The notes: a model not told the origin generated them from the letters alone. DNA of 43,383 nucleotides from Nocardiopsis coralli (GCF_014892575.1 NZ_JADBGI010000012.1:170204-213586), one strand, 5' to 3'. Counted from the stretch's first letter, positions 1-9,493 are shown. Program-made: numbers and translations.

Positions 1-17
1 ACGGGTGACCCCGTGGG

Positions 18-3000
18 TCACGGGCCCGGGGTGGTGCGCTCCAGCTTCTGGCTGATGACCTGGGAGATCCCGTCCCCCTTCATCGTCACGCCGTACAGGG
101 CGTCGGCCGCCTCCATCGTGCGCTTCTGGTGGGTGATGACGATGAGCTGCGAGGCCGACCGGAGCTCCTCGAAGATCACCAGCAGGCGCTGCAGGTTGGT
201 GTCGTCCAGGGCCGCCTCGACCTCGTCCATCACGTAGAACGGCGACGGGCGCGCCTTGAAGATCGCCGCGAGGAAGGCGACCGCGGTCAGCGAACGCTCA
301 CCGCCCGAGAGCAGCGACAGGCGCTTGACCTTCTTGCCGGGCGGGCGGGCCTCCACCTCGATCCCCGTCGTGAGCATGTCGTCGGGGTCGGTCAGCACGA
401 GCTTGCCCTCGCCGCCGGGGAAGAGGCGGCCGAAGATCTCCGCGAACTCGCGCTCGACGTCGAGGAAGGCCGCGGAGAAGACCTCCTGCACCCGTGCGTC
501 GACCTCCGCGACGATGTCCATGAGGTCGCGGCGGGTCTTCTTGAGGTCCTCGAGCTGGGCGTTGAGGAAGGCGTGGCGTTCCTCCAGCGCGGCGAACTCC
601 TCCAGCGCCAACGGGTTGATCTTGCCGAGCTGGTTGAGCTTGCGCTCGGCCGCCTTGTACCGCTTCTCCTGCACCTCGCGCACGTACGGGATCGGGGCCG
701 CGTCCTCCCCGGCGTCCGCGGGCGGGGGCACCGGGACCTTCGGCCCGTACTCGCGCACGAGGGTGGGCACGTCCACGCCCAGTTCCTCGGCCGCCTTGGT
801 CTCCAGCTGTTCCAGGCGCATACGGCGCTCGGCACGGGCGACCTCGCCGCTGTGCGCTGAGCTGGTGAGCTTCTCCAGTTCCACGGAGAGTTCGCGGACC
901 CGGGCGCGCACCGTGCGCAGCTCGGCGTCGCGCTCCTCCTTGGCGGCCTCGGCGGAGGCGCGTTCGGTCTCGGCGGCCGCGTGGGACCGGCCGATGCGTT
1001 CCAGGGACAGGCGTGCGCTCTCGGCCACCGCTTCGGCGACCTCGGCCTGGGCGATGCGGGTGCGGCGGCGTTCCGCGGCGCGTTCGACGGCGCGGCGTTC
1101 CTCGGCGGCCTGGGCGAGCAGGGCGTCGGCCCGCCCGGAGACCGACCGCACCCGCTCCTCGGCGGTGCGCACGGTCAGGCGGCGTTCCATCTCGGTGGCG
1201 CGGGCGCCGGAGGCCTGGGCCGCGAGCTCGTCGCGGACCTCGGGGTCGGGCGCCTCCTCCTCGACGGAGGCGGCCATCTCCTCGGCCTCGGCGTACTCCT
1301 CCTCGAGGCGTTCGAGCTTGGCCGCGTCCTCCTCGCGGGCGGTGCGGGCCTTCTCCGCCGCCTTCGCGTAACGTTCGGCCTCCGCCTCGGCGGAGCGGGC
1401 CTGACCGCCGAGCTTGCCGAGCTTCTGCGCGCTCTCGTTGCGCTTGCGGTCGCCCTGCTTGCGCCGCGCGGCAAGCTCCTCCACCTGCTCGGAGCAGCCG
1501 CGGCGTTCGGTCTTGGCCTCGGCGAGGGCCTCACCGGCCGCGCGGGCGGTCTCGGTGGCCGACTCCAGGGCCTCGGCGGCCTCGTCGACCGCGGCCTGCA
1601 CCTCGAGGAGGCTGGGCGCGCCGGCCGAACCGCCGTGCACCATGACCGGGGTGAACACGTCGCCCTCGGGTGTCACCGCGCGCACCTGCGGGAGCTTGTC
1701 CACCAGGTCGCGGGCGCGGGCGGCACTGTCGACGAGGGCGGTGCGGTCCAGGAGCGCGGCCACGGTCCCGGCGAGGTGTTCGGGCGCCACGACCGCGTCC
1801 AGGGCCCAGGTCACCCCGTCGGGCAGGGACGGCCATTCCCCGCGGGGCACCCCTCCCAGGCCTGCCTCGGTGGCGGCGCGGGCGACGACGATGCCCGCAC
1901 GTCCGGCGTCCTCCGAACGCAACAGGTCCAGCGCGGCCGCTGCGGCGTCGGGGTCGGCGACGGCCACGGCACCGGCGGCCTGCCCGAAGGCGGAGGCGAC
2001 CGCGGTCTCGTGCCCGCCCTCGACCTGCACCATCGTCGGCAGGCTGCCCAGGGTCCCGGGCAGGTCGGCACCGAGCAGGGTGTCGGCGCCGTCCTTGCTG
2101 GCCAGGCCGAGCTCCAGGGCCTCCTTGCGGGCGGACAGGGCGGCCCGTTCGTTCTCGGCGGTGCGCTCCTCGTCGCGGAGCCGGTTGAGGCGCTCCTCCA
2201 CCTCCGCGAGGCGGGCGGCGGCCTCCTCCTGGGCGGCGTCCATCTCGGCGTCGCCCTCGTCGAGCCCGGTGGACTCCTCGGCGGCGGCCTCGTACTCGGC
2301 CTGGGCCTCCTCCGAGCGCCGGGCGGCCTCCTGCGCGGCCTCCTCGGACCGGGCGATCTCCTCGTCGGCCGAGGCCAGGCGCGAACGCAGGCTCTCCACC
2401 CGGGTCCCCATCCGCACGATGCCCTCGCGGCGTTCGGCGGCGGCGCGGTTGGCGGCCTCCAGGCGCTTCTCCTCGCGGTGGAGGGAGTCCTCGGCGGCGC
2501 CGCGCTCGGTGACGGCGGCCTCGAGCTGCTCGCGCGCCTCCTCCAGGCGTTCGGCGAGCTCCTCCTCCTGGGCGGCGGCCTCCTCGGCCTCCATCTCCAG
2601 TTCTTCGGGGTCACGCCGGTGGACCGGTTCGCCGGAGTCGGCGGCGAGGTGGCGGTGGCGTTCGCCGGCCAGCCCGCGCACGGCGTCGAGGCGTTCGGTG
2701 AGGCGGGAGAGCGCGTGGTAGGTCTCGGTGGCCGTGGCCAGGGCGGGGGCGGCCGCGGTGGCCTGGGACTCCAGCTCGCCCTCACGCTCCTGTGCGCGCT
2801 TGAGGGAGGTCTCGGTGGCCGTGCGCTTGGCCAGGACCTCCTTCTCGTCGGCCTCCTCCTTGGCGAGCTGGTCGGTGAGGGTGACGATGTCGTCGGCGAG
2901 CAGGCGCAGGCGGGCATCGCGCAGGTCGGCCTGGATCACGGCGGCCTTGCGGGCGAGCTCGGCCTGGCGGCCCAGGGGTTTGAGCTGGCGGCGCAGTTCC

Positions 3001-3587
3001 GAGGTCAGGTCGGTGACGCGGTCCAGGTTGCCCTGCATCGCGTTGAGCTTGCGGATCGCCTTCTCTTTGCGCTTGCGGTGCTTGAGGATGCCTGCGGCCT
3101 CCTCGATGAGCCCGCGGCGTTCCTCCGGCCCGGCGTGCAGGACGGTGTCGAGCTGGCCCTGGCCGACGATGACGTGCATCTCGCGGCCGATGCCGGAGTC
3201 GCTGAGGAGGTCCTGGATGTCGAGCAGCCGGCACGTGTCGCCGTTGATCGCGTACTCCGAGCCGCCGTTGCGGAACATGGTCCGCTTGATGGTGACCTCG
3301 GTGTAGTCGATGGGCAGGGCGCCGTCGCTGTTGTCGATGGTGAGGCTGACCTCGGCGCGGCCCAGCGCCTGGCGGGTGGAGGTGCCCGCGAAGATGACGT
3401 CCTCCATCTTGCCGCCGCGCAGGGACTTCGCCCCCTGCTCACCCATGACCCAGGAGAGCGCGTCCACGACGTTGGACTTGCCGGAGCCGTTGGGCCCCAC
3501 GACGCAGGTGATTCCGGGTTCGAAACGCAGGGCGGTGGACGACGCGAACGACTTGAAGCCGCGCAGCGTCATTTTCTTGAGATACAC
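18..3587 (-). CDS. smc: Chromosome segregation protein SMC
   Basis: SMC forms an ATP-driven dimeric ring that, with ScpA/ScpB, compacts and segregates the chromosome. The protein is 1189 aa, normal for the family. The N-terminal head carries the Walker A loop GPNGSGKSN at residues 31-39. Two long Glu/Ala/Arg-rich coiled-coil arms flank a hinge at about residues 500-680. The C-terminal head has the ABC signature LLSGGE near 1092 and the Walker B segment YVMDEVEAALDD near 1118. I chose the GTG at 3587 (protein begins VYLKKMTLRGFKSF) because a GGAGG lies about 6 nt upstream and the family starts there; the reading frame stays open 19 codons further up. It follows acyP, mutM and rnc in the usual actinobacterial order, and ftsY would be expected beyond the left edge. 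The stop codon lies inside a small inverted repeat (5-21) that could be part of a terminator. Confidence 0.97.
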   Translation of the reverse strand: MYLKKMTLRGFKSFASSTALRFEPGITCVVGPNGSGKSNVVDALSWVMGEQGAKSLRGGKMEDVIFAGTSTRQALGRAEVSLTIDNSDGALPIDYTEVTIKRTMFRNGGSEYAINGDTCRLLDIQDLLSDSGIGREMHVIVGQGQLDTVLHAGPEERRGLIEEAAGILKHRKRKEKAIRKLNAMQGNLDRVTDLTSELRRQLKPLGRQAELARKAAVIQADLRDARLRLLADDIVTLTDQLAKEEADEKEVLAKRTATETSLKRAQEREGELESQATAAAPALATATETYHALSRLTERLDAVRGLAGERHRHLAADSGEPVHRRDPEELEMEAEEAAAQEEELAERLEEAREQLEAAVTERGAAEDSLHREEKRLEAANRAAAERREGIVRMGTRVESLRSRLASADEEIARSEEAAQEAARRSEEAQAEYEAAAEESTGLDEGDAEMDAAQEEAAARLAEVEERLNRLRDEERTAENERAALSARKEALELGLASKDGADTLLGADLPGTLGSLPTMVQVEGGHETAVASAFGQAAGAVAVADPDAAAAALDLLRSEDAGRAGIVVARAATEAGLGGVPRGEWPSLPDGVTWALDAVVAPEHLAGTVAALLDRTALVDSAARARDLVDKLPQVRAVTPEGDVFTPVMVHGGSAGAPSLLEVQAAVDEAAEALESATETARAAGEALAEAKTERRGCSEQVEELAARRKQGDRKRNESAQKLGKLGGQARSAEAEAERYAKAAEKARTAREEDAAKLERLEEEYAEAEEMAASVEEEAPDPEVRDELAAQASGARATEMERRLTVRTAEERVRSVSGRADALLAQAAEERRAVERAAERRRTRIAQAEVAEAVAESARLSLERIGRSHAAAETERASAEAAKEERDAELRTVRARVRELSVELEKLTSSAHSGEVARAERRMRLEQLETKAAEELGVDVPTLVREYGPKVPVPPPADAGEDAAPIPYVREVQEKRYKAAERKLNQLGKINPLALEEFAALEERHAFLNAQLEDLKKTRRDLMDIVAEVDARVQEVFSAAFLDVEREFAEIFGRLFPGGEGKLVLTDPDDMLTTGIEVEARPPGKKVKRLSLLSGGERSLTAVAFLAAIFKARPSPFYVMDEVEAALDDTNLQRLLVIFEELRSASQLIVITHQKRTMEAADALYGVTMKGDGISQVISQKLERTTPGP

Positions 3588-3977
3588 CCACACCTCCGGA
3601 ACGGTCACCGCTTTTGCACACGGGCGGCCACACAAGGGTGCCACGAAGCGGTGACCGGCGGGGATGGGAACGGCCGAGGTGGCTGATCACACGGGGTGCG
3701 TTCCCGGTGCTGCCGCCCGCCCGGGGCGGTACGGCGCAGGCACGGCGGCCCGTCGCAGGGCCGTCTCGGGAAGGGGATGTGAGAGGGGGGATGTCCGGCG
3801 GACACGGAGGGTTGTCGCTCGGGCCGCCGGGTACAACGTCAATAGAGCCGCAACGGAAAGGAAAGGATCGTGCGGGCGGTGGAAAAGGGTCGGCCGCGTG
3901 GCGGTTCGGTGTGATCCCCAGGGACGCCTGGATCGTGCCTTCGGCGTCCCCGTCAAAGGATCCTCACGCCGGCGGTG
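3588..3977. other. Intergenic region upstream of smc
   Basis: About 390 bases without a credible gene. Frames open on both strands here have no start with a ribosome-binding site and no recognisable protein. The region must hold the smc promoter, but I see no convincing -35/-10 pair. Confidence 0.6.
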
Positions 3978-4000
3978 GGTGACGGTTCGGAGCCGTCACC
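3978..4000 (-). terminator. Hairpin downstream of the small coiled-coil gene
   Basis: A perfect 8-bp inverted repeat, GGTGACGG with a 7-nt loop and CCGTCACC, begins 13 nt after the stop of the gene at 4014-4202. There is no strong T tract, as is common for actinobacterial terminators. It would separate that gene from smc. Confidence 0.6.
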
Positions 4001-4013
4001 GCGGCGGTGGCGC

Positions 4014-4202
4014 TCAGGCGAGCGCGGGCTCCCGGTCGGACGAACCGGAGACCTCGGTGACGGCCATGCTGAGCTGGTCGTTACGGGCCTGAAGTCGGCT
4101 GACCTCGGCCTCGAGGTCGCGTACCCGGTTCTGCAACCGGCGCATCTCCTGGACCATACGAGGGTCGGAGCCGCCGACGTGGCCAAACAGAGCCTTCGCC
4201 AT
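4014..4202 (-). CDS. Small conserved actinobacterial coiled-coil protein
   Basis: A 62-aa protein beginning MAKALFGHVGG. Residues 16-45 form a heptad-patterned amphipathic helix (MRRLQNRVRDLEAEVSRL) that should dimerise as a coiled coil; the C-terminal tail is Ser/Glu-rich. I recognise this as a type of short actinobacterial hypothetical protein near smc/acyP, but its function is not known to me. A GGAGGA about 8 nt before the ATG supports the start. An inferred promoter at 4316-4344 gives a leader of roughly 105 nt, and a hairpin follows the stop, so it is probably transcribed alone. There is no signal peptide or membrane segment, so it should be cytoplasmic. Confidence 0.85.
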   Translation of the reverse strand: MAKALFGHVGGSDPRMVQEMRRLQNRVRDLEAEVSRLQARNDQLSMAVTEVSGSSDREPALA

Positions 4203-4315
4203 GATGTGGGTCCTCCACACTGAGTGACCAGTGGTGATGTGCGCGTGCGGTGTCCCGCAGATTCCGTGGCGTGACGGCCACGAGCGGGCCGGAAATATTG
4301 CGCGGTGTGCCTTCC

Positions 4316-4344
4316 AGAGTCTCACCGTGCGCGTCACTGGTCAA
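4316..4344 (-). promoter_or_regulatory. Probable promoter of the small coiled-coil gene
   Basis: On the minus strand TTGACC (4339-4344) is followed after 17 nt by GACTCT (4316-4321). The -35 is near consensus and the -10 keeps the A2 and T6 positions. The rest of the 4203-4526 gap holds no gene that I can see. Confidence 0.5.
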
Positions 4345-4526
4345 GGTTGGATTACGACAATCGGTGACGGCCAGTATCCGGACAGACACGTCCTGGACAC
4401 GTGGCACCGCGCGATACGAATGAGCGGCCACCCCCGTCACCGGGTTCGTTGCCTGAGGCCGCGGGCGCGGGGCCCTCGGACTCGGCCGCTCGGAGCGATT
4501 CGCATCGCGTCACCCCTCCAGCATAC

Positions 4527-4847
4527 TCACCGTTCGACGAATCCGGTGAAGGTACCCCCGGGTCGGGCCCAGCGTTCGACGACGGAATCGACACGGCCGG
4601 GCGTGCGACCGCCGCGCAAATGCCCCAACAGCCGCTCGCACGCGTCCCGATGCCCTTCGGCCACGACCTCCACACGGCCGTCGCTGAGGTTGGTCGCCGC
4701 ACCGACGAGACCTTCCTCGAGCGCGCGGGCCCGCGCCCACCAGCGGAAACCCACACCCTGGACGTGTCCGCGCACCCACGCGGTCAGCCTGACGTCCGCG
4801 TCCGGAAACTCGGTGCCTTCGGGGCTCCCGCCCTCGTTCTCGTTCAC
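4527..4847 (-). CDS. acyP: Acylphosphatase
   Basis: Hydrolyses the carboxyl-phosphate bond of acyl phosphates in the cytoplasm. At 106 aa it is slightly longer than the usual 90-98, owing to a Glu/Gly-rich N-terminal extension. The family signatures are present: [11 protein letters not shown], which contains the phosphate-binding loop and catalytic Arg, and [13 protein letters not shown], which contains the catalytic Asn. The GTG start at 4847 has AAGGAAG about 9 nt upstream. It lies between mutM and the small coiled-coil gene on the same strand, 125 nt after mutM. Confidence 0.93.
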   Translation of the reverse strand: MNENEGGSPEGTEFPDADVRLTAWVRGHVQGVGFRWWARARALEEGLVGAATNLSDGRVEVVAEGHRDACERLLGHLRGGRTPGRVDSVVERWARPGGTFTGFVER

Positions 4848-4972
4848 GGCGCGCGCCTTCCTTACCTTCGCGACAAACTTTCCTCACCACGATGCCGCAC
4901 CACGTGCGCCCCATGCGTCACAGCATCACCTGCGGTGGGCAGGGGGCGAGCGCGGTCCGGTGCAGGGACAGG

Positions 4973-5827
4973 TCAGCGGCGTGCGCGCGGGGCCGGCTGG
5001 CAGCGCGGGCACGAGAAGGAGGAGCGGTTCATGAAGGCCTCGCGCACGATCGGCGCACCGCAGCGGCCGCACGGTTCGTCGCGGCGTCCGTAGGCGTTGA
5101 GTCCCCGCTCGAAGTACCCGCTCTCGCCGTTGACGTTGACGTAGAGGCCGTCGAAGGTCGTGCCGCCGACCTCCAGGGCCTCGTTCATCACGTCCTGCAC
5201 GTGGGCGATGAGGCCGAGCGCCTGGGCGTCGGACAGCCCGCGCGTGGACCGGCCCCAGTGCAGGCCCGAACGCCACAGGGCCTCATCGGCGTAGATGTTG
5301 CCGACGCCGCTGACCACGGACTGGTCGAGCAGGGCGCGCTTGACCTCGGTGCGTTTGGTGCGCAGGGCCTTGACGAGGTCGCCGGGCACGAAGGCGGGAT
5401 CGAGCGGGTCCAGCGCGATGTGGTCGACCACGGAGGGCACGTCCGGGTGGTCGCCGCCGGTGTCGACCATGAGGTGGCCGAAGGTGCGCTGGTCGACGAA
5501 CCTCAGTTCACGGCCGTCCGACAGCGGCAGGCGCACCCGCAGGTGCTTCTCGTCCCCGCGCTCGGCGGGCTGGACCAGCATCTGCCCGCTCATGCCCAGG
5601 TGGGCCAGGAGCAGGTCACCGGTGTCGAGCACCAGCCACATGTACTTGCCGCGGCGGCGCACGGACACCGGGACCGCGCCGGACAGGCGGGCGGCGAAAT
5701 CGGCGGCGCCGGGCACGTGGCGGCGCACCGAACGCGGGTGCAGGACCTCCACGCGGCCGATCTTGCGGCCCACGGCGTGGGCCTCCAGCCCCCGGCGGAC
5801 GACCTCGACCTCGGGCAGTTCGGGCAC
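4973..5827 (-). CDS. mutM: Formamidopyrimidine-DNA glycosylase
   Basis: Bifunctional base-excision repair enzyme that removes 8-oxoguanine and FapyG and nicks the abasic site. The protein is 284 aa. Translation from the GTG at 5827 gives (M)[13 protein letters not shown], so Pro2 (the Schiff-base nucleophile) and Glu3 are in place, which fixes the start. The central [10 protein letters not shown] segment of the H2TH domain and the C-terminal zinc finger (CGRC...CPRCQ, two CxxC pairs) are intact. The start lies 4 nt after the rnc stop, so the two genes are almost certainly cotranscribed, as in other actinobacteria. The reading frame is open well upstream, but that is a shadow of rnc. Confidence 0.97.
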   Translation of the reverse strand: MPELPEVEVVRRGLEAHAVGRKIGRVEVLHPRSVRRHVPGAADFAARLSGAVPVSVRRRGKYMWLVLDTGDLLLAHLGMSGQMLVQPAERGDEKHLRVRLPLSDGRELRFVDQRTFGHLMVDTGGDHPDVPSVVDHIALDPLDPAFVPGDLVKALRTKRTEVKRALLDQSVVSGVGNIYADEALWRSGLHWGRSTRGLSDAQALGLIAHVQDVMNEALEVGGTTFDGLYVNVNGESGYFERGLNAYGRRDEPCGRCGAPIVREAFMNRSSFSCPRCQPAPRARR

Positions 5828-5831
5828 GGTT

Positions 5832-6566
5832 CTACCCCTGTCCGCCATCGTCGGCGGCCTGCTCGGAGCGGGCGCGGATCGCCTTCCACGCCGACTCCGC
5901 GGCCTGCTGCTCGGCCTCCTTCTTGCTGCGGCCCTCGCCGAGGCCGTAGCTCTCGCCGGCCACGCGCACGGTGGCGCGGAAGGTCTTCTGGTGGTCGGGG
6001 CCGGACTCGTCCACGTGGTACTCGGGCACGCCGAGCATCTCGGAGGCGGTGAGCTCCTGCAGGGACGTCTTCCAGTCCAGGCCGGCGCCCAGGCCCGAGG
6101 CGGTGGCGATGAGCGGGTCGAACAGGCGGTGCACGAACTCCGACGCGGTGTCGAGCCCGCGGTCGAGGTAGACGGCGCCGATGATCGCCTCGAGGGTGTC
6201 GGCGAGGATCGACGACTTGTCGCGGCCCCCGGTGCCCTCCTCCCCGCGGCCGAGCCGGATGTACTCGCCGATGCCGAGGTCGCGGGCGACGTCGGCCAGC
6301 GCACGCATGTTGACCACGGCGGCGCGGAGCTTGGCGAGCTGGCCCTCGGGCAGGTCGGGGTGCTTGCGGAAGAGGGTGTCGGTCACCACCAGGCCGAGCA
6401 CGGAGTCCCCGAGGAACTCCAGGCGCTCGTTGGTGGGCAGGCCGCCCTTCTCGTAGGCGTACGAGCGGTGCGTGAGGGCGCGCAGGACGATCCCGGGGTC
6501 GATCTCGACACCGATGGCCTTGTTGAAGGCCCGGGACTCGGAGGCGGAGAGCTGCTGGTTGGCCAC
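5832..6566 (-). CDS. rnc: Ribonuclease III
   Basis: Double-strand-specific endoribonuclease that processes rRNA precursors and structured mRNAs. The protein is 244 aa. The catalytic signature [13 protein letters not shown] lies near residue 45-57, with a second acidic site in [13 protein letters not shown]; the last 70 residues form a dsRNA-binding domain ([12 protein letters not shown]...[12 protein letters not shown]). I chose the GTG at 6566 ([10 protein letters not shown]) because AGGGAAG lies about 9 nt upstream; the open frame continues 26 codons further into Pro/Arg-rich sequence unlike the family. It is followed closely by mutM. The 437-nt gap to rpmF contains a terminator at 6919-6957, so rnc probably has its own promoter in 6567-6918, though I could not place it. 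Confidence 0.96.
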   Translation of the reverse strand: MANQQLSASESRAFNKAIGVEIDPGIVLRALTHRSYAYEKGGLPTNERLEFLGDSVLGLVVTDTLFRKHPDLPEGQLAKLRAAVVNMRALADVARDLGIGEYIRLGRGEEGTGGRDKSSILADTLEAIIGAVYLDRGLDTASEFVHRLFDPLIATASGLGAGLDWKTSLQELTASEMLGVPEYHVDESGPDHQKTFRATVRVAGESYGLGEGRSKKEAEQQAAESAWKAIRARSEQAADDGGQG

Positions 6567-6918
6567 GCGTGAACACTTCCCTGGTCGTGCGCCGGGCGGG
6601 CCCGGGGCGGCGCGGGCGGCCCCCGGTACCTTCCTCACTCCCACCTGCCCGGCGCTGGGGCGGATCGGGCGCGCGTGGGCCGGTCACGGCCGCGGTGCTC
6701 GAAAACGAGGTGATCGTCGCGGGAGTGCGACTCCCCCGGCAGCCACCACGAACTCGGGAACCACGGCCGGGTCTGCGACCGGCCCCGGACGGCACCCGTG
6801 GGTTGCGCCACCACTCTACAAAGCCCTGCGAGCGGCCCACCCCGGTACCTCGCGGTCCTGTCGCGTGAGACGCGTCCCGGGTCGGGCGGGAGGAGGGCGC
6901 GGCAGGGCACCTGACACA

Positions 6919-6957
6919 GAGATGCCGCGCTCCCCGTCATGGGCAGCGCGGCATCTC
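6919..6957 (-). terminator. Terminator downstream of rpmF
   Basis: A perfect 13-bp inverted repeat (GAGATGCCGCGCT at 6919-6931 and its complement at 6945-6957) encloses a 13-nt loop that can pair further (CCC/GGG). It lies 46 nt after the rpmF stop and ahead of rnc, so it should end the DUF177-rpmF transcript. Confidence 0.8.
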
Positions 6958-7003
6958 GGGCCGGTCTCCGCGGGCCGGGGGCCCTGCAGAAGGCACGGCG
7001 AGC

Positions 7004-7180
7004 CTAGGCCGGGTTGGTGACCTGGCGGTTGTTGTAGGTGCCGCAGGTCGGGCACGCGGTGTGGGGCTGCTTCGGGTCACGGCAGCGCGGGCAGTTGACC
7101 AGCGCCGGGCGCTGCGCCTTCCACTGGGAACGACGGGTCCGGGTGTTGCTCCGCGACATCTTCCGCTTCGGGACGGCCAC
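7004..7180 (-). CDS. rpmF: 50S ribosomal protein L32
   Basis: A 58-aa basic ribosomal protein beginning [18 protein letters not shown]. It has the zinc-binding form: two CxxC pairs (C30/C33 and C43/C46). It starts with GTG at 7180, preceded by AGGAGG at 6 nt spacing. It is the distal gene of the conserved DUF177-rpmF pair, 140 nt downstream of the DUF177 gene, and is followed by a strong hairpin. The cysteine form suggests that any zinc-free paralogue would be encoded elsewhere under zinc control. Confidence 0.97.
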   Translation of the reverse strand: MAVPKRKMSRSNTRTRRSQWKAQRPALVNCPRCRDPKQPHTACPTCGTYNNRQVTNPA

Positions 7181-7320
7181 TTCAATCCTCCTGGGTCACC
7201 CCCGCGGTCGCGGGAGGGTCGATCGTCTGGTCAGCCCCGCGTGCTGTGCGGGGTGGTGTGCTCCGTCACGGGCGGCCCGGGCCGGATGCCGGGACGTCCC
7301 GCGTGCACGGGGCGCTGCTC

Positions 7321-7905
7321 TCAGCGTTCGCCGGGGTCCTCCGCGATCTTGCGGAGCGCCTCCCAGCGGGGGTCGATGCGCTCACCGTGGCCGTGGTCGG
7401 GACCGGCCTCGGCGAGCTTGACCCCGCACTCGGGGCACAGGCCGGGACAGTCCGGACCGCACAACGGTGAGAGCGGGAGAGCGAGAACGACGGCGTCTCG
7501 GACCACGGGCTCGAGGCCGAGCAGGTCGCCCTCAAGATAGTAGTCCTCATCGTCGGCGTCCTCGTCCGTGTCCTCGTCGCCGGTGCCCTCGCTGCTGTCG
7601 GAGGGGTAGCGGAAGAGCTCCTGGTAACTGGCTTCCAGGTCCTCCGAGAGCGGGTCGAGGCAACGCGAGCACTCAGCCGTCATCCTCCCCCGGACGGTGC
7701 CGGTGACGAGGACGCCCTCCATCACGGCCTCCAGGCGGAGGTCGAGTTCGATCTCCGCGCCCTCGGGGATGGACGCCATCGGCGTCGCGAACGCCTCGGG
7801 GACGTTCACGATGCGGTTGACGGTCCGCATCGACCCCGGCTGGCGGCCCAGCGGGCGGGTGTCGACCACGAACGGGTCACGGGGATCAAGACGGGACTGG
7901 GTCAT
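7321..7905 (-). CDS. DUF177 (YceD-like) protein
   Basis: A 194-aa member of the DUF177 family, typically encoded directly before rpmF; in plants and E. coli relatives are linked to 23S rRNA accumulation. The middle carries a conserved CSRCLDPL motif. An acidic insert (about residues 105-125, Glu/Asp-rich) precedes the motif GLEPVVRDAVVLALPLSPLC, and the C-terminus has CPECG, so cysteines for metal binding are likely. I chose the ATG at 7905 (MTQSRLDPRDPF). An in-frame GTG 15 codons upstream is possible, but the added residues are not typical. A promoter candidate lies at 8085-8114. Confidence 0.92.
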   Translation of the reverse strand: MTQSRLDPRDPFVVDTRPLGRQPGSMRTVNRIVNVPEAFATPMASIPEGAEIELDLRLEAVMEGVLVTGTVRGRMTAECSRCLDPLSEDLEASYQELFRYPSDSSEGTGDEDTDEDADDEDYYLEGDLLGLEPVVRDAVVLALPLSPLCGPDCPGLCPECGVKLAEAGPDHGHGERIDPRWEALRKIAEDPGER

Positions 7906-8084
7906 CGCGCTTTCACGAAAGGGTTTCGGAGCTTGCCGGACACCGCTCACGTGCTGTGGCCGGTGCCGGGAACGGGGCCGGCGGTGCCGGCCAGGGTCCC
8001 TCCCGGTGACGGGACCTCGGTCCCTCCGCCGGATCGGCGGGGCGAGGGCCGTGTACTACGGACGACGCCCATGGTCGAACCAGG

Positions 8085-8114
8085 ATTCTACCTACCATGT
8101 CCGCGACCACCCAA
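8085..8114 (-). promoter_or_regulatory. Candidate promoter for DUF177-rpmF
   Basis: On the minus strand TTGGGT (8109-8114) is followed after 18 nt by TAGAAT (8085-8090), a good -10. It would give a leader of about 170 nt before the DUF177 start and lies just past the coaD terminator hairpin. Confidence 0.45.
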
Positions 8115-8124
8115 ATCAAGCCCG

Positions 8125-8147
8125 GACAGGGACCTTGTGCCCCTGTC
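8125..8147 (-). terminator. Hairpin immediately after coaD
   Basis: Perfect 7-bp stem GACAGGG/CCCTGTC with a 9-nt loop. It begins directly at the coaD stop codon (8148-8150) and precedes the next promoter candidate. Confidence 0.6.
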
Positions 8148-8639
8148 TCACTGCTCCGCGGCGCGCTCGGCGTACTTCTCCCGCAGGCGCTTCTGGACGT
8201 AGGGGGTGACCAGACTGGAGACGTCGCCGTTGTGCTGGGCGATCTCCCGCACCAGGCTGGAGGACAGGAACGAGTACTGCGGGTTCGCGGTCATGAAGAC
8301 CGTCTCCACACCAGAGAGCCGGTAGTTCATCTGGGCGATCTGGAGCTCGTAGTCGAAGTCGCTGACCGAGCGCAGGCTGCGGACGATGGTGTCGATGCCG
8401 TTGGCGCGGCAGTAGTCGACGAGCAGGCCGTCGAAGTCGGCGACGCTCACGTTGCCGAAGTCCCCCGTGCCCTCGGAGAGCATGTCGAGCTTCTCCTCGA
8501 CGCTGAAGAGCCCGCGCTTGTTGATGTTGTTCAACACGGCGACGACGACCTCGTCGTACTGCTTGGCGGCGCGGCCGACGATGTCGATGTGACCGTAGGT
8601 GACCGGGTCGAACGAGCCCGGGCAGACGGCACGGCGCAC
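8148..8639 (-). CDS. coaD: Phosphopantetheine adenylyltransferase
   Basis: Catalyses the penultimate step of coenzyme A synthesis, transferring AMP from ATP to 4'-phosphopantetheine. The protein is 163 aa, the standard length. The nucleotidyltransferase motif GSFDPVTYGH is at residues 8-17, K41 follows, and the ATP-site motif near 118-131 is intact (NPQYSFLSSSLVRE). The usual RGLR at 87-90 reads RSLR here, a Gly-to-Ser change next to substrate-contacting arginines. The GTG start at 8639 has AAAGGGG upstream. It lies 227 nt after rsmD on the same strand. Confidence 0.96.
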   Translation of the reverse strand: MRRAVCPGSFDPVTYGHIDIVGRAAKQYDEVVVAVLNNINKRGLFSVEEKLDMLSEGTGDFGNVSVADFDGLLVDYCRANGIDTIVRSLRSVSDFDYELQIAQMNYRLSGVETVFMTANPQYSFLSSSLVREIAQHNGDVSSLVTPYVQKRLREKYAERAAEQ

Positions 8640-8866
8640 GGTGGATCGCCCCTTTCCGAAGGTTGTCTCGTACCTGCCGGGGCCCGGCGCCCGCGGCTCC
8701 GCGGACGAGGGACACGGATCACATACGGATCAATCCCGGCAGATCATGTCCAGGGCGTGCATGACGGACACATACCCCCCGCCATCCTCCCGCACCCGCT
8801 TCCGGCCCCCGTGACCCGGGAGCCCCCTCGGACGCCCGGGCCCCCGGACCCCTGGTCGTGCGCGGG

Positions 8867-9430
8867 TCAGGGGGTGGGACGGGCGTACCAGAGCACGGCC
8901 TCGCCGTAGGTGCGGCTGCGGTCGCGTTCGAGGCCGTCGGGCCAGGTGGGTTCGGGGCTGCGCTTGGAGCGTTCCAGCACCACAACGGCGTCCTCGGCCA
9001 GCCACCCCTGGTCCACGAGGGAGCGCAGCACACCGGCGAGCTCCTCCTCGCCGACCGGATAGGGCGGATCGGCCACGACCAGGTCGTAGGGCGCGTCCGG
9101 GGCGCTCGCGAGGACCCGCTCGACACGGTCGACGACCAGCCGGGCCGCCGGCATCCGCAGCGCCTTGGCGTTGGCCCTGACGGTCGCGGCGGCCTTCCGG
9201 TCGGCCTCCACCAGCAGGGCGTGCTCGGCCCCGCGGGACAGCGCCTCCAGGCCGATCGCGCCGGAACCCGCGTACAGGTCCAGCACACGCGCACCGTGCA
9301 GGGTTCCCAGGTCGGACTGGGCGGAGGAGAACAGCGCCTCCCGGGCTCGGTCACTGGTGGGGCGCGTGGTGCGGCCGTCGGGGGCGTCGATGCGCCGACC
9401 GCCCGCGGTTCCGGCGATGATGCGGGTCAT
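8867..9430 (-). CDS. rsmD: 16S rRNA (guanine966-N2)-methyltransferase
   Basis: SAM-dependent methylation of G966 of 16S rRNA. The protein is 187 aa. The N-terminus MTRIIAGTAGGRR is typical, the SAM loop is LDLYAGSGAIGLEALSRGA, and the catalytic motif DPPY occurs in VVADPPYPV. I chose the ATG at 9430; the open frame extends 14 codons further, but those residues are not family-like. Only weak Shine-Dalgarno pairing is seen. It starts 63 nt downstream of the recG stop, so recG-rsmD is likely one transcript. Confidence 0.94.
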   Translation of the reverse strand: MTRIIAGTAGGRRIDAPDGRTTRPTSDRAREALFSSAQSDLGTLHGARVLDLYAGSGAIGLEALSRGAEHALLVEADRKAAATVRANAKALRMPAARLVVDRVERVLASAPDAPYDLVVADPPYPVGEEELAGVLRSLVDQGWLAEDAVVVLERSKRSPEPTWPDGLERDRSRTYGEAVLWYARPTP

Positions 9431-9493
9431 GGCACCACGGTAGCGGCGGCGGGGTGCGCCCGACCCGGGCACCTCCCGCTGCCCCGCCCGGGC

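Noticed and set aside
981..3686. A 901-codon open frame on the plus strand antisense to smc
   Set aside because: It is the mirror of the GC-rich third-position pattern of smc; the product is Gly/Leu/Val-rich low complexity with no family resemblance.
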